Numbered from the stretch's first letter, positions 18,138 to 27,685 are shown. The stretch is DNA of 40,816 nt from an uncultured Desulfocapsa sp. (GCA_947311475.1 CAMZLK010000107.1:1-40816), one strand, 5' to 3'. Program-made: numbers and translations. Notes: a model not told the origin generated them from the sequence alone.

Positions 18138-18303
18138 GGGAGATTGTCCGTGAACGGTTTTTTGCGCAAACTCTTCAGAATTAAAAAAAATAATGCTCGG
18201 GATATCAAATGTATGGCTGTGTTTGTTTTTTTAAAATTCTTTGATTTTGACCAGGCAAGGTGAGGAACGAGATTCCGAAATGCATATTCATGGACAAGTT
18301 CCA
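18138..18303 (+). repeat. Dispersed palindromic repeat family B, copy 3 (diverged)
   Basis: Ends GGAGATTGTCCGTGAA and TTCATGGACAAGTTCC are imperfect inverted repeats (13 of 16). The core GCAAACTCTTCAGAATT and AATAATGCTCGGGATATCAA matches the copies at 23371 and 40399. It carries an extra right-arm module, roughly GGTGAGGAACGAGATTCCG, that those copies lack on that side; copy 2 has its complement in the left arm. It abuts the glnS stop. Confidence 0.75.
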
Positions 18304-18306
18304 GGT

Positions 18307-19995
18307 TTATTTTTTCCTTTTAGCCCAGGAATCACGTAATCCGACGGTTCGGTTGAAAACCAGCTTGCCTGGTCTTGAGTCTTTGGAGTCCAGACAAAAA
18401 TATCCCTGTCGTTCGAACTGTACGGATGAGCCGGGTTTCAGGTTTTCAAGGGATGGTTCAACCAGACAGTTTGTAAGGGATGTGAGAGATTGGGGATTCA
18501 GGTGTTCTTTAAAGTCCACATCTTTGTCCTCATCCGGGTTTTCCACATTAAACAGCCGGTCATACATTCGGATTTCACAGCTAAGGGACTGTGCCGCTGA
18601 GACCCAGTGAATAGTCCCCTTTACTTTGCGTCCATCGGGTGCATTTCCACCATGGGTTTCAGGGTCGTAGGTGCAATGGAGTTCCAGGATTTTCCCGGTG
18701 GTCTCATCTTTTACCACTGAAACACAGGTAATAAAATAAGCGTAACGCAGGCGAACTTCACGCCCTATATCAAGCCGGAAAAATTTCTTTGGCGCATTTT
18801 CCAGGAAATCGGTGCGTTCAATGAATATTTCCCTTGAGAAGGGAAGTGTTCTTGTGCCCATGTCCGGGTTTTGAGGGTGGTTTTTAGCTATAATATCTTC
18901 AACCGTATCTTTTGGATAGTTGGTGATAACAACTTTTAAAGGATCAAGTACCCCCATTACCCGTGGAGCAATAACGTTTAGATCATTACGTACTGCATTT
19001 TCAAGTACACCCATATCGATCCAGCTGTCTCTTTTCCCAATTCCGATTTCTTTACAAAAATCCCGGATGGATTTAGGCGTGTATCCACGACGCCGGAGTC
19101 CTGAGATGGTGAGCATCCTGGGATCATCCCAGCCACTCACAAGATTGTCCCGTACAAGCTGCATCAGTTTACGTTTTGACATCACCGTGTAGCTGAGATT
19201 TAACCGGGCAAATTCAATCTGTTGCGGGTGGGATGGTGTTTCGAGTACATCAAGTACCCAGTCGTACATCGGTCTATGGTCTGCAAATTCAAGGGTGCAG
19301 AGAGAATGGGTGATGTTTTCCAGTGAATCAGAAAGGCAATGGGTGTAGTCGTACATGGGGTAGATGCACCATTTGTTACCTGTTCGATGATGATGTACAT
19401 TCATGATCCTGTATATAATAGGATCTCGCATGTTAAGATTTGGGGATGCCATATCAATTCTGGCACGCAGCACATGACTGCCCTCCTCAAATTTACCGTC
19501 CTTCATTCCCTGAAACAGTTCAAGGTTTTCTTCAATGGATCTGTTCTGGTACGGGCTCTCTTTTCCTGGCTCTGTGAGTGTGCCCCGGTATTCCCGCATT
19601 TCGTCAGCCGTAAGGTCACAGACAAAGGCCTTTTCTTTTTTGATAAGTTCCACGGCAAAGTCGTAGAGTTTATCGAAATAGTCAGAAGCGTAAAAAAGAT
19701 TATCACCCCAATCGAATCCGAGCCATTTCACATCTTCCTGGATGGACTTCACATAGGCGTCTTCTTCTTTACTTGGATTGGTGTCATCAAAGCGCAAATG
19801 GCAAGGGCCATTGAACTCTGATGCTATACCAAAGTTAAGACAGATTGATTTAGCATGACCAATATGGAGAAAACCATTTGGTTCAGGTGGAAAACGCGTT
19901 ACAGGAGTTGGGTGTTTACCACTTTTTTTGTCTTCTGTAACAATCTGTCTGATAAAATCAAGGGGCTTCTCAGTCGTTTCTTCGGTGGGTGCCAT
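18307..19995 (-). CDS. glnS: Glutaminyl-tRNA synthetase
   Basis: Charges tRNA-Gln directly with glutamine. 562 residues from the ATG at 19995 ([20 protein letters not shown]). Class I motifs: HIGH variant in [20 protein letters not shown] and KMSKS variant VMSKRKL, followed by the GlnRS-specific [20 protein letters not shown]. The C-terminal half contains the beta-barrel anticodon-binding domains. A longer frame to 20145 would overlap gltX and is rejected; AGAAAGA precedes the chosen ATG. It follows gltX by 25 bp and is probably co-transcribed. Bacterial GlnRS is generally regarded as derived from a eukaryotic source by transfer; its presence suggests a direct route, though GatCAB elsewhere cannot be excluded. 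Confidence 0.96.
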   Translation of the reverse strand: MAPTEETTEKPLDFIRQIVTEDKKSGKHPTPVTRFPPEPNGFLHIGHAKSICLNFGIASEFNGPCHLRFDDTNPSKEEDAYVKSIQEDVKWLGFDWGDNLFYASDYFDKLYDFAVELIKKEKAFVCDLTADEMREYRGTLTEPGKESPYQNRSIEENLELFQGMKDGKFEEGSHVLRARIDMASPNLNMRDPIIYRIMNVHHHRTGNKWCIYPMYDYTHCLSDSLENITHSLCTLEFADHRPMYDWVLDVLETPSHPQQIEFARLNLSYTVMSKRKLMQLVRDNLVSGWDDPRMLTISGLRRRGYTPKSIRDFCKEIGIGKRDSWIDMGVLENAVRNDLNVIAPRVMGVLDPLKVVITNYPKDTVEDIIAKNHPQNPDMGTRTLPFSREIFIERTDFLENAPKKFFRLDIGREVRLRYAYFITCVSVVKDETTGKILELHCTYDPETHGGNAPDGRKVKGTIHWVSAAQSLSCEIRMYDRLFNVENPDEDKDVDFKEHLNPQSLTSLTNCLVEPSLENLKPGSSVQFERQGYFCLDSKDSRPGKLVFNRTVGLRDSWAKRKK

Positions 19996-20020
19996 TATCT
20001 TTCTCTTTTTCTTTTCTCTG

Positions 20021-21502
20021 TTATGTTTCGAATAATTTTCCAACATTGCGCAATCGTTTAACAACACGTTCCTGCCCAATGGCCATGAGTATGTCAAACA
20101 TGGATGCGCCGGCGAGCTGGCCTGTGACAACAGTACGCATGCCATTGATGAGAATACCCGGCTTTATATCAAGTTCTGTTGCAAGATCACGTGCTGTCTG
20201 CTCAGTGGTCGCAATGGTGAAATCCTCTAATTTCTCATAGCGGTCTGCAAGTATTGGCAACCATTCTTTTAAGCCCTCATGTTTCAGGACATTTTTCTTT
20301 AATGGTTTTGCTTCCACCGGGAAATCATCTGAAAAGTATGCACGGCCAAGATCTGCAAAATCCGTAAGAACCCGGAAACGATCCCTGATAAGATTGAGTG
20401 TCTGCTCAAACCATTCCTTCTTATCGTTCTCATATGATTCGTCCCAGAGGCCCTCTTTTTCAAAAAAAGGTTTGACCATGGCAGCAATCTCGGCAATGGG
20501 CATGGTTCGTAAATAGTGTTGATTTATGGCAATGGCTTTTGGATCGGTAAAGAATTTAGCATTATCTTTCTGGTAGTTGAAGATTGAATTTGCTTTATTG
20601 ATTCGTTCAAGGCTGAATGCTTCAATCATCTCTTCTTTGGAAAATATCTCTGTGTCATCTCCTGATGACCAACCTAGGAGTACGAGGAAATTAGACAGAG
20701 CCCAGGGAATAAAACCATGTTTTTCATAAAATTGAACAGCCACAATTTCTCCATGGCTACGTTTGGAGATTTTTGCTTTTTTGAGATCAAGGGTCAATGG
20801 CATATGGGCAAAGACAGGAACCGGAGCGTCGAGCGCTTCGTATAAAAGAACCTGGCGCAGGGTGTTTGTCATGTGATCCTGTCCTCGAATAATATGGGAA
20901 ATTCGATCCCGAATATCATCAACAACATTGCAGAGCAGGTAGAGAGGTTTTCCGGTTGAGCGGACAATGACAAAATCCTCTATTTCGTTGTAATGGGATT
21001 TTATCTCTCCCAGAACTTTGTCGTCATAGCTGAGGATTTCGTCTTTTTGGGGAACTTTAAAGCGGACAACAAAGGGGAGTCCGGCAGCTTCTTTTTCTGT
21101 GATTTGTTCCTGCGTCAAATTTCGGCAGGTTCCATCGTATCCATATGTGGATTTATTAGCCTGGGCAACTTTTCGTTTTTCTTCAAGTTGCTCTTTGGTG
21201 CAATAGCATTTATAGGCCTTGCCCTCATCGAGTAGTCGTTTGGCAGCTGCCACATGATCAGCATCAAAATCTGTCTGGAAGTAAGGGCCTTCATCCCAGT
21301 CAATACCCAACCATTTCATACCATCAATAATCCCTTTGATGGATTCCTCTGTGGAGCGATCTGCATCAGTGTCTTCAATGCGAAGGATTAATTTCCCACC
21401 TGTTTTTTTAGCATAAAGCCAGTTGTAGAGTGCCGTTCGGGCACCACCTATATGAAGATAGCCAGTTGGGCTGGGAGGAAATCGTAGTCTTGTTTCAGTC
21501 AT
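20021..21502 (-). CDS. gltX: Glutamyl-tRNA synthetase
   Basis: Charges tRNA-Glu. 493 residues, normal length. HIGH motif in [20 protein letters not shown], zinc-binding-region cysteines in [18 protein letters not shown] variant AKISKRSHG, and a C-terminal helical anticodon-binding domain ending in [16 protein letters not shown]. It is transcribed away from serA from a good sigma-70 promoter (21556-21584) and followed by glnS. With a dedicated GlnRS next door it is probably the discriminating type, but that cannot be shown here. Confidence 0.96.
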   Translation of the reverse strand: MTETRLRFPPSPTGYLHIGGARTALYNWLYAKKTGGKLILRIEDTDADRSTEESIKGIIDGMKWLGIDWDEGPYFQTDFDADHVAAAKRLLDEGKAYKCYCTKEQLEEKRKVAQANKSTYGYDGTCRNLTQEQITEKEAAGLPFVVRFKVPQKDEILSYDDKVLGEIKSHYNEIEDFVIVRSTGKPLYLLCNVVDDIRDRISHIIRGQDHMTNTLRQVLLYEALDAPVPVFAHMPLTLDLKKAKISKRSHGEIVAVQFYEKHGFIPWALSNFLVLLGWSSGDDTEIFSKEEMIEAFSLERINKANSIFNYQKDNAKFFTDPKAIAINQHYLRTMPIAEIAAMVKPFFEKEGLWDESYENDKKEWFEQTLNLIRDRFRVLTDFADLGRAYFSDDFPVEAKPLKKNVLKHEGLKEWLPILADRYEKLEDFTIATTEQTARDLATELDIKPGILINGMRTVVTGQLAGASMFDILMAIGQERVVKRLRNVGKLFET

Positions 21503-21555
21503 GGGAAAACCTGTATGGTGTTTATCGGAATCTATTGTGTTGTAAAGTAAGCTGC

Positions 21556-21584
21556 ATAATAAGGTTGTTGTATATCGTTTTCAA
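21556..21584 (-). promoter_or_regulatory. Sigma-70-type promoter for gltX-glnS
   Basis: On the minus strand, TTGAAA (21584-21579), a 17-bp spacer and TATTAT (21561-21556). The start would be near 21549, giving a leader of about 47 nt before the gltX ATG. Confidence 0.65.
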
Positions 21585-21616
21585 CCAGTTTGTTCAATAG
21601 CCACATATATTTTTTG

Positions 21617-21645
21617 TTGTTCTCTTTGCTCTAACTCGTTATACT
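21617..21645 (+). promoter_or_regulatory. Sigma-70-type promoter for serA
   Basis: TTGTTC (21617-21622), a 17-bp spacer and TATACT (21640-21645). The start would be near 21652, about 120 nt before the serA ATG. It is divergent from the gltX promoter, with the two -35 boxes about 32 bp apart, so shared control is possible. Confidence 0.6.
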
Positions 21646-21771
21646 TTGTTCTTTTTGATTATTCTTGTGAAAGATATTTTACAGGTATGAGAGAAAAAAT
21701 AATTAATGAAATGAGAAGATAAATCTGTCTCCTGTCGTGCAGGGGATGTTCAGGGAAGAGAAGGAGTAAGA

Positions 21772-23358
21772 ATGAAGGTATTAATTAGTGACAGTATGTC
21801 CCCTTTAGGGGAGAAAATCCTGGCCGATGCCGGGCTTGATGTTGATGTGAAAACCGGACTGTCTCCGGAAGAGTTGCAGACAATCATAGGGGATTATGAT
21901 GGCCTGGTCGTTCGTAGTGCCACTAAAGCCACTGCCGAGATCATTGGTGCTGCCGAAAATCTGAAGGTTATCGGACGTGCCGGAATTGGCCTTGATAATG
22001 TGGACATTCCGGCTGCCAGCCAGAAGGGTATTGTTGTTATGAATGCCCCCGACGGCAATGCGACAACGGCAGCTGAACATGCCATTGGTATGATGATGGC
22101 TCTTTCCAGGAATATTCCACAGGCCACCGCTTCCATGAAAGAGGGGAAGTGGGAGAAAAAGAGTTTTATGGGGCGTGAGCTCACAGGAAAAACTTTTGGC
22201 ATCTTTGGGATAGGACGTATTGGTGCAATTGCAGCGAGCCGCGCCCAGGGCTTGAAAATGAAGGTTATTGCCTACGATCCCCACATGCCAAAAGAAATGG
22301 TGGATAAGCTTGGTGTGGAACTTGTGAGTGTTGAAGAGCTGGCCAGGCGTGCTGACTATATTACAGTTCATGTTCCCCTCACCAAAGAAACTGCCAATGC
22401 GCTCTCCACTGAATTTTTCACGAATATGAAAAAGGATGCGATGTTCATTGACTGTGCCCGTGGCGGAGTTTGTGATGAAGAAGCTTTATACAAGGCTCTC
22501 GTTGATGGTGAAATTGCGGGTGCTGCACTTGATGTTTTTGCCAAGGAACCAACGACCAAAGAAAACTGCCCGCTTCTTGGCCTGAATAATTTTATATGTA
22601 CCCCGCACCTTGGTGCATCAACCAGTGAAGCACAGGAAAATGTAGCAACAGCCATCGCAGAACAGGTCGCAGAGTATTTGAACAAAGGTGTGGTGACAAA
22701 CGCTGTAAATGTCCCCTCTGTCAGTGATGATGTGCTCGCTCAGGTGGGCCCCTATATTAAACTTGGTGAAATGTTGGGATCTCTTCATATGCAAATTGCC
22801 AAGGGCGGTGTACAGGAAGTATCTCTTGAATACTCCGGAGAGTTGGCTGAGTTGAATACCAGTCCTGTTACAGTTGCTTTCCTGAAGGGACTTTTTACAC
22901 CGATCCTGCAAGACGCGGTTAATTATGTGAATGCTCCCGTTATTGCCAAAGATCGTGGTATTCGGGTGGTTGAATCAAAGAGTGACGAATCCAGTGATTT
23001 TGTGAATGTGCTTCGTATAAAAGTAAAGACAAATGAAGGTGAAAACGAGCTGGTAGGGACGGTGTTTGGGAAAAACGAGCCTCGCCTGGTTCGTCTCAAC
23101 ACTTTCCGTTTAGAGGCTGAAGCATCTGGTCCCATGCTTCTTGTGTACAACAATGATGTTCCAGGTGTTATCGGAGCACTCGGAACCATCCTTGGCAGTA
23201 ACGGGGTGAATATCTCACGTATGACCGTTGGGCGGGAAGAAGCATCCAGCCAAAATATTATTTTTCTCAGTACAGATTCTTTGATTTCCAAAGAGCTGCT
23301 GGAAGAGGTTGTGCAACTCGATAATATCGATAATGCTCTGGCCCTTGAGCTTGTGTAA
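21772..23358 (+). CDS. serA: D-3-phosphoglycerate dehydrogenase
   Basis: First committed step of serine synthesis: NAD-dependent oxidation of 3-phosphoglycerate. 528 residues, the long form. The N-terminal substrate domain has LVVRSATK; the nucleotide-binding fold has GIFGIGRIG (143-151); the active site has FIDCARGG with the arginine and CTPHLGAST with the histidine. An intervening ASB domain (about 320-450) precedes a C-terminal ACT domain (VPGVIGALGTILGSNGVNIS), the usual site of serine feedback. AAGGAG precedes the ATG. It is followed by repeat B copy 1 and a terminator. Confidence 0.96.
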   Translation: MKVLISDSMSPLGEKILADAGLDVDVKTGLSPEELQTIIGDYDGLVVRSATKATAEIIGAAENLKVIGRAGIGLDNVDIPAASQKGIVVMNAPDGNATTAAEHAIGMMMALSRNIPQATASMKEGKWEKKSFMGRELTGKTFGIFGIGRIGAIAASRAQGLKMKVIAYDPHMPKEMVDKLGVELVSVEELARRADYITVHVPLTKETANALSTEFFTNMKKDAMFIDCARGGVCDEEALYKALVDGEIAGAALDVFAKEPTTKENCPLLGLNNFICTPHLGASTSEAQENVATAIAEQVAEYLNKGVVTNAVNVPSVSDDVLAQVGPYIKLGEMLGSLHMQIAKGGVQEVSLEYSGELAELNTSPVTVAFLKGLFTPILQDAVNYVNAPVIAKDRGIRVVESKSDESSDFVNVLRIKVKTNEGENELVGTVFGKNEPRLVRLNTFRLEAEASGPMLLVYNNDVPGVIGALGTILGSNGVNISRMTVGREEASSQNIIFLSTDSLISKELLEEVVQLDNIDNALALELV

Positions 23359-23370
23359 GAAGTACCTGGG

Positions 23371-23508
23371 AGTCTGTCCGAGAATGCCCCTTTTGCCCAA
23401 ACTCTTTAGAATTGTCAAAAAATAATGCTCGCAATATCAATCATATGGCTGCGCTTATTTTCTGAAAATTCTTCGATTTTGAACAAAATGTCTATTCTCG
23501 GACAGGCT
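23371..23508 (+). repeat. Dispersed palindromic repeat family B, copy 1 (short form)
   Basis: 138 bp bounded by inverted repeats AGTCTGTCCGAGAAT (23371-23385) and ATTCTCGGACAGGCT (23494-23508), 14 of 15 matched. The internal sequence is nearly identical to copy 2 at 40399-40563 but lacks its ~22-bp left-arm module. It starts 12 bp after the serA stop. Confidence 0.85.
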
Positions 23509-23525
23509 CTTGATATGTTAATTCG

Positions 23526-23565
23526 AAAAACCGGGCCAGTCAGAATGGCTCGGTTTTTTTCTTTT
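23526..23565 (+). terminator. Intrinsic terminator after serA
   Basis: AAAAACCGGGCCA pairs with TGGCTCGGTTTTT across a 7-nt loop and is followed by more T residues (TTCTTTT). It ends the serA transcript just beyond repeat B copy 1. Confidence 0.85.
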
Positions 23566-23594
23566 GTGTCTCACTCTTCGTTGTAGAGGAAAGT

Positions 23595-23939
23595 ATGGTT
23601 TCTGAATATGAGCAGGATTGCCCTTGTGGTGATGGCGAAGTACCGGATCAGGAAGGAGGGTGTGTAATGCCCGAGGTCACTTTTATGGCCTTTATCATGT
23701 CTCTCAATACCTCAGCCTTGTTTCACCTGGGCGAAATTGCAGATCCTCAAACTGGCGAAAAAATAATTGATTTTTCTTTGGCCAGGCATGCCATTGATAC
23801 TCTTGTGCTGTTGCAGGAAAAAACCAAAGGGAATCTGGATTCTGACGAATCTGAAATGTTGAAGAATCTTCTCTACGATGTGAAAATGAGATTTGTTCAG
23901 GTTGCAAAAGACAGCAAGAAAGACACTAAATCTTCCTGA
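23595..23939 (+). CDS. DUF1844 family protein
   Basis: A 114-residue soluble protein. The C-terminal ~85 residues, VTFMAFIMSLNTSALFHLGE then ARHAIDTLVLLQEKTKGNLD and MLKNLLYDVKMRFVQ, match the DUF1844 family common in Deltaproteobacteria, whose function I do not know. The first 25 residues are cysteine-containing and acidic (CPCGDGEVPDQEGGC), a variable leader in the family; an internal ATG (MPEVTFMAF) is an alternative start. The stop lies 1 base before the ispE ATG, so translation is probably coupled. Confidence 0.8.
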   Translation: MVSEYEQDCPCGDGEVPDQEGGCVMPEVTFMAFIMSLNTSALFHLGEIADPQTGEKIIDFSLARHAIDTLVLLQEKTKGNLDSDESEMLKNLLYDVKMRFVQVAKDSKKDTKSS

Positions 23940-23940
23940 A

Positions 23941-24831
23941 ATGATTCCTCCTGATACTGTACTTGTTGTTTCAGCCCCGGCGAAGGTAAATCTCAGCCTT
24001 CATATTCTTGGAAAACGGCCCGATGGCTTTCATGATCTTGACAGTGTGATGCAGAAGATTTCCCTTGCAGATTCAGTGACTCTACAGCGCCGGGAGGAGC
24101 CTGGAATCCATTTGTTCTGCCCAGATTCAGGCTTACCCGAAGATAACTCAAATTTGGTCTGGAAGGCGGCAAAAGCATTTCTTGATGTTACAGGTTTACA
24201 GAATAAATATGGTGTTTCCATCGTACTTGAAAAAAAAATACCAATTGCGGCAGGATTGGGTGGTGGAAGCAGTGATGCTGGAGCTGTGCTGACTGGTTTG
24301 AATCGTCTTTTTCAAACAGAAATTCCGAAAAAGACATTAGTGGGGGTGGCAAAATCACTTGGCGCGGATGTTCCGTTTTTTGTTGTACCGGATTCTTCTG
24401 TGCGTGCCACAGGTATTGGTGATAAAATGGAAGGACACGGAACATTAGAAGATTGTTCATTATTATTAGTTAATCCTGGCTTTTCTGTGCCTACAGCATG
24501 GGTTTATGAAAATTTTACGTTGACAAGGATTGATAAAGATTCTAATCTGTCTGATTGTCGTAAAAATGAGAGCTTGGATGAAGTATGTTGTTCATTGTAT
24601 AATGATTTGGAAACAGTGACAATTGCACGTTACCCCGAGATTCAGACAATCAAAGAAACCATGCGTGATAATGGGGCTTTGGGGACTCTCATGTCAGGAA
24701 GTGGTCCAACTGTGTTTGGTGTTTTTCCTGATGTTGTTGGTGAAAACATTCAATTACAGACGTGTGTTGGAAAACTTACAGAAAGATATGGGGCAGGAGT
24801 GTTCGTCACCAGACCTTTTGAAAGTGATTAG
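23941..24831 (+). CDS. ispE: 4-diphosphocytidyl-2-C-methyl-D-erythritol kinase
   Basis: ATP-dependent kinase of the MEP isoprenoid pathway, GHMP superfamily. 296 residues from the ATG at 23941. N-terminal APAKVNLSLHILGKRPDGFH, ATP-binding loop IPIAAGLGGGSSDAGAVLTG, and C-terminal LMSGSGPTVFGVF are all present. A TTG upstream at 23893 would overlap the DUF1844 gene by 47 bases and is not favoured. The gene is tightly packed behind DUF1844 and is followed by tRNA-Gln, a common order in this group. Confidence 0.95.
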   Translation: MIPPDTVLVVSAPAKVNLSLHILGKRPDGFHDLDSVMQKISLADSVTLQRREEPGIHLFCPDSGLPEDNSNLVWKAAKAFLDVTGLQNKYGVSIVLEKKIPIAAGLGGGSSDAGAVLTGLNRLFQTEIPKKTLVGVAKSLGADVPFFVVPDSSVRATGIGDKMEGHGTLEDCSLLLVNPGFSVPTAWVYENFTLTRIDKDSNLSDCRKNESLDEVCCSLYNDLETVTIARYPEIQTIKETMRDNGALGTLMSGSGPTVFGVFPDVVGENIQLQTCVGKLTERYGAGVFVTRPFESD

Positions 24832-24904
24832 TTGAAGTTGTTAGGGAAGTGTAATTGGTTCCAGCTGCTGTAGTTAAAATGCAGTGTCTGGAAGCAGTTA
24901 CAAA

Positions 24905-24980
24905 TGGGGCGTAGCCAAGCGGTTAAGGCACCAGGTTTTGATCCTGGCATGCGGAGGTTCGAATCCTCCCGCCCCAGCCA
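24905..24980 (+). tRNA. tRNA-Gln (anticodon UUG)
   Basis: 76 nt with encoded CCA. Acceptor stem TGGGGCG pairs with CGCCCCA, discriminator G. The D-arm region has TAGCCAAGCGGTTAAGGC, the anticodon arm CCAGG-TTTTGAT-CCTGG gives anticodon TTG, and the T arm GGAGG-TTCGAAT-CCTCC is perfect. It lies between ispE and prs. Confidence 0.97.
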
Positions 24981-24999
24981 TATTGTTTTAAAATGTCTC

Positions 25000-25064
25000 A
25001 TTTCGCCCGTTTAAGTCCGGTTACATAGCTTACGTACTGTGAACCGGGGTTAAACGGGCGAAAT
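25000..25064. other. Strong hairpin between tRNA-Gln and prs
   Basis: ATTTCGCCCGTTTA (25000-25013) pairs exactly with TAAACGGGCGAAAT (25051-25064). The stem continues inside through CCGGTT/AACCGG after a small internal loop. There is no T-run, so it is not a standard intrinsic terminator. It could define the tRNA 3' boundary for processing or act on prs expression; a small palindromic repeat is also possible. Confidence 0.6.
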
Positions 25065-25122
25065 TGGTGCATTGGAAGAAAATAAAAACCATATTTCAGA
25101 TCACTGTACTGAGAAAATAATT

Positions 25123-26061
25123 ATGCCGAATATCATCAAGATCTTTTCTGGAAATGCCAATCCACTTATGGCACAGGAAATTACTGATTACCTGAATATG
25201 CCCCTTTCGGTGGCAGATGTTAAGCAGTTCAGTGATGGTGAAATATTCATTGAGATAAAAGAAAATGTTCGCGGTGCCGACGTTTTTGTTGTTCAGCCAA
25301 CCTGTACGCCGGTAAACGATAATCTCATGGAACTGGTGATTATGGTTGATGCCTTGAGGCGAGCTTCTGCAAGAAGAATTACCGCTGTGGTTCCTTATTA
25401 TGGTTATGCCAGGCAGGATAGAAAGGTTGCACCGCGTGTTCCAATTTCAGCAAAAGTTGTTGCCGAAATGTTTATGGCAGTCGGTGTTCGCAGAGTTCTC
25501 AGTATGGATCTCCATGCCGGACAGATTCAAGGCTTCTTTAATATACCAGTGGATCATCTTTATGCTGCACCCGTTATTCTTGACTACATTAAAGACAAAT
25601 TCAGTGACGTGGTAATGGTTTCTCCCGATGCCGGTGGTGTTGAAAGAACCCGAGCCTTTGCCAAGCGTCTTGATGCCGGACTTGCAATTATAGATAAACG
25701 TCGTGAACGCGCAAATGAATGTGAAGCCATGCACGTAATTGGAGACGTGAAAGGTAAGACTGCAATTCTCCTTGATGATATGGTAGATACGGCAGGCACC
25801 CTTTGTAGTGGTGCTAAAACGCTTATGGAACATGGAGCTAAAGAAGTCCACGCTTGTTGTTCCCATCCGGTACTTTCGGGACCTGCTGTTGAGAGATTAA
25901 ATAAATCAGTTATCAGCTCGCTGGTGGTTACCAATTCTATTCCTTTGCGTGGTGATGCCTTGAAATGTGATAAGATTAAAGTGCTGTCTGTGTCAAAGCT
26001 ACTGGCTGAGGCCATTGACTGTATTCATACAGAAGGCTCCATCAGTTCATTATTTGTGTAA
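25123..26061 (+). CDS. prs: Ribose-phosphate pyrophosphokinase
   Basis: Makes PRPP from ribose 5-phosphate and ATP for nucleotide, histidine and tryptophan synthesis. 312 residues from the ATG at 25123 ([20 protein letters not shown]). Diagnostic segments are [30 protein letters not shown], the metal site [15 protein letters not shown] and the PRPP loop [18 protein letters not shown] at 25072 would add 17 atypical residues inside the hairpin region and is rejected. No strong Shine-Dalgarno is seen before the chosen ATG. Confidence 0.96.
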   Translation: MPNIIKIFSGNANPLMAQEITDYLNMPLSVADVKQFSDGEIFIEIKENVRGADVFVVQPTCTPVNDNLMELVIMVDALRRASARRITAVVPYYGYARQDRKVAPRVPISAKVVAEMFMAVGVRRVLSMDLHAGQIQGFFNIPVDHLYAAPVILDYIKDKFSDVVMVSPDAGGVERTRAFAKRLDAGLAIIDKRRERANECEAMHVIGDVKGKTAILLDDMVDTAGTLCSGAKTLMEHGAKEVHACCSHPVLSGPAVERLNKSVISSLVVTNSIPLRGDALKCDKIKVLSVSKLLAEAIDCIHTEGSISSLFV

Positions 26062-26148
26062 CTGACGAGCTGTAAATAAAAGATATTAGATATTGATATA
26101 AATCCCGATGTGTTATGTTTAACATTGTATTGGGACCAAGGAGGATAT

Positions 26149-26781
26149 ATGTTTCAAGTAGATGTTGCCGCTTCAAAGAGAGAGAATTTTGGGAAATGTG
26201 CCATGCGTCGCCTGCGGGGAGATGGAAATACACCGGCTGTATTGTATGGTAACAATAAGGACGTTATGGCGCTTCAGCTTGAAACTGTTCCTTTTGTGAA
26301 AAGTCTTTTTCAGATCAGTCGTAAAAATGCCATTGTAAATCTTTCCATTGATGGTGGTGATACCCGTCATGTGATGATGAAAGAGATTCAGACAGATCCA
26401 GTTGATGACAGTTTGGTTCATGCCGATTTTTTTGAAATCGATTTGCAAACACCCAAATCGTTTGCAGTACCAATAGAATTAACCGGTACAGCCAAGGGTA
26501 CAGATCTTGGTGGTGAGCTGACTATCCATAACTCGACTGTTCAGGTAGAAGGCCTGCCACTTGAAATTCCTGACACTGTCAGTGTCGATATTTCCAATCT
26601 TGCCATCGGTGATTCAATTGCTTATTCAGACATCGAATTTTCCGGTAACGTTACAATGCTTTCTGATGCCTCAGATATTTTCGTTGAGATTACATCTGCT
26701 CATGAAACTCTTGAAGAAGATGAGGTTGAGCTTAGTGCGTCTCCTGAGTCTGGCGATAAGAACGGTGCAACGACCGAATAG
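26149..26781 (+). CDS. rplY: 50S ribosomal protein L25 (CTC form)
   Basis: 5S rRNA-binding protein of the large subunit, in the long CTC form with an extra C-terminal domain. 210 residues from the ATG at 26149, which is preceded by AAGGAGG. N-terminal FGKCAMRRLRGDGNTPAVLY and MKEIQTDPVDDSLVHADFFE are typical; the C-terminal domain includes VEGLPLEIPDTVSVDISNLA and ends in an acidic tail. An upstream in-frame ATG at 26110 is rejected for lack of a binding site. The order prs - rplY - pth is conserved in many bacteria. Confidence 0.95.
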   Translation: MFQVDVAASKRENFGKCAMRRLRGDGNTPAVLYGNNKDVMALQLETVPFVKSLFQISRKNAIVNLSIDGGDTRHVMMKEIQTDPVDDSLVHADFFEIDLQTPKSFAVPIELTGTAKGTDLGGELTIHNSTVQVEGLPLEIPDTVSVDISNLAIGDSIAYSDIEFSGNVTMLSDASDIFVEITSAHETLEEDEVELSASPESGDKNGATTE

Positions 26782-26807
26782 CAAAACGCAGAAGACGTTG
26801 AGCATAT

Positions 26808-26849
26808 GTCCGGAAGGAACCTCTGCGGGTTCTTTTCGGATTTTTTTTT
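26808..26849 (+). terminator. Intrinsic terminator after rplY
   Basis: TCCGGAAGGAACC pairs with GGGTTCTTTTCGGA around a short loop and is followed by nine T residues. It lies 27 bp after the rplY stop and immediately before pth; partial read-through or a separate pth promoter is implied. Confidence 0.85.
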
Positions 26850-26865
26850 GAAAGGAACTGGCAAG

Positions 26866-27459
26866 GTGGCCGAAGAAAGATATTTGATTGTGGGGCTTGG
26901 TAATCCCGGTCAGAAATATGAAAAAACCCGGCATAACGTTGGCTTTCAAATTGTTGATGCGATTGCAGGTAGTGAAAATGAATCTCTTAAGCTTGCAAAA
27001 TGGGACGCATTATATAATACCCTCTCTTTATGGGAAGCAAGATTGTATTTTGTAAAGCCTCAGTCTTTTATGAACCTTTCCGGGAAATCTGTTGCCCGTT
27101 TTGTCGATTTTTTTAAGATCCCATCCGGCAATATACTTGTTGTACATGATGATATTGATATGAATCCCGGGCGATTAAAACTTGTTGCAGGTGGCGGCCC
27201 TGGGGGACATAATGGCATTCGCTCACTAATCCAATGCCTCGGCACCAGGGCTTTTTTTCGGCTTAAGTATGGCGTTGGGAGGCCTGGAAAAGAAGGTGTA
27301 CACGCTGAAATCCCCGTTGATCGGTATGTTTTGGGGGGCCTGTCTGGAGCGGAGCAGGAGTTACTCAATAGAAGGATTCCTTGTCTCGTTGACGGGGTTG
27401 AGGCTTTTGTAAAATCCGGAAGTCAACAAGCAATGAATATAATCAACTCGGTGAAATGA
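26866..27459 (+). CDS. pth: Peptidyl-tRNA hydrolase
   Basis: Recycles peptidyl-tRNA that drops off ribosomes. About 197 residues from the GTG at 26866, preceded by AAGGAA. Core motifs: YLIVGLGNPGQKYEKTRHNV with the catalytic histidine, KPQSFMNLSGKSV, VHDDIDMNPGRLKL and GGPGGHNGIRSL. A longer frame from an ATG at 26806 would run through the rplY terminator and is rejected. Length and residues are standard. Confidence 0.94.
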   Translation: MAEERYLIVGLGNPGQKYEKTRHNVGFQIVDAIAGSENESLKLAKWDALYNTLSLWEARLYFVKPQSFMNLSGKSVARFVDFFKIPSGNILVVHDDIDMNPGRLKLVAGGGPGGHNGIRSLIQCLGTRAFFRLKYGVGRPGKEGVHAEIPVDRYVLGGLSGAEQELLNRRIPCLVDGVEAFVKSGSQQAMNIINSVK

Positions 27460-27598
27460 TTTACACGTTTCCCTTTTTTAAGTAATGGTTTTTTCGAAGC
27501 GTATTGTGTCCATGTGTGGTATAATTAATAATTGGTACTATTTTTGGCTCCAATTATTTGTTCTGTTATTTTAATGACTACTGTCAGAGTCAGGCATT

Positions 27599-27626
27599 TT
27601 CAACATGCTTCGGACCAGATGTTGAA
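27599..27626. other. Small inverted repeat upstream of carD
   Basis: TTCAACAT and ATGTTGAA are separated by 12 bases, 60 bp before the carD start. It could be an operator or a leader hairpin; nothing else supports a role. Confidence 0.3.
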
Positions 27627-27685
27627 CATTTTCAGTGTCTATGGAAGTGTTTGTCTCAATCCCTATGTTATTTCAGGAGGATGCT

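Larger units (their letters stand above)
17675..18306. other. 632-bp intergenic region between glnS and urtA
   Basis: No convincing gene. It holds the urtA upstream region with the sigma-54 motif (17754-17770) and, at the glnS end, repeat B copy 3 (18138-18303). The stretch 17800-18130 has several G-rich and T-rich runs but no structure I can name; upstream activator sites would be expected here if NtrC-type control is real. Confidence 0.55.

Noticed and set aside
24905-25064. Integration of a genomic island at the tRNA-Gln 3' end
   Set aside because: No direct repeat of the tRNA 3' end and no integrase; conserved housekeeping genes continue on both sides.
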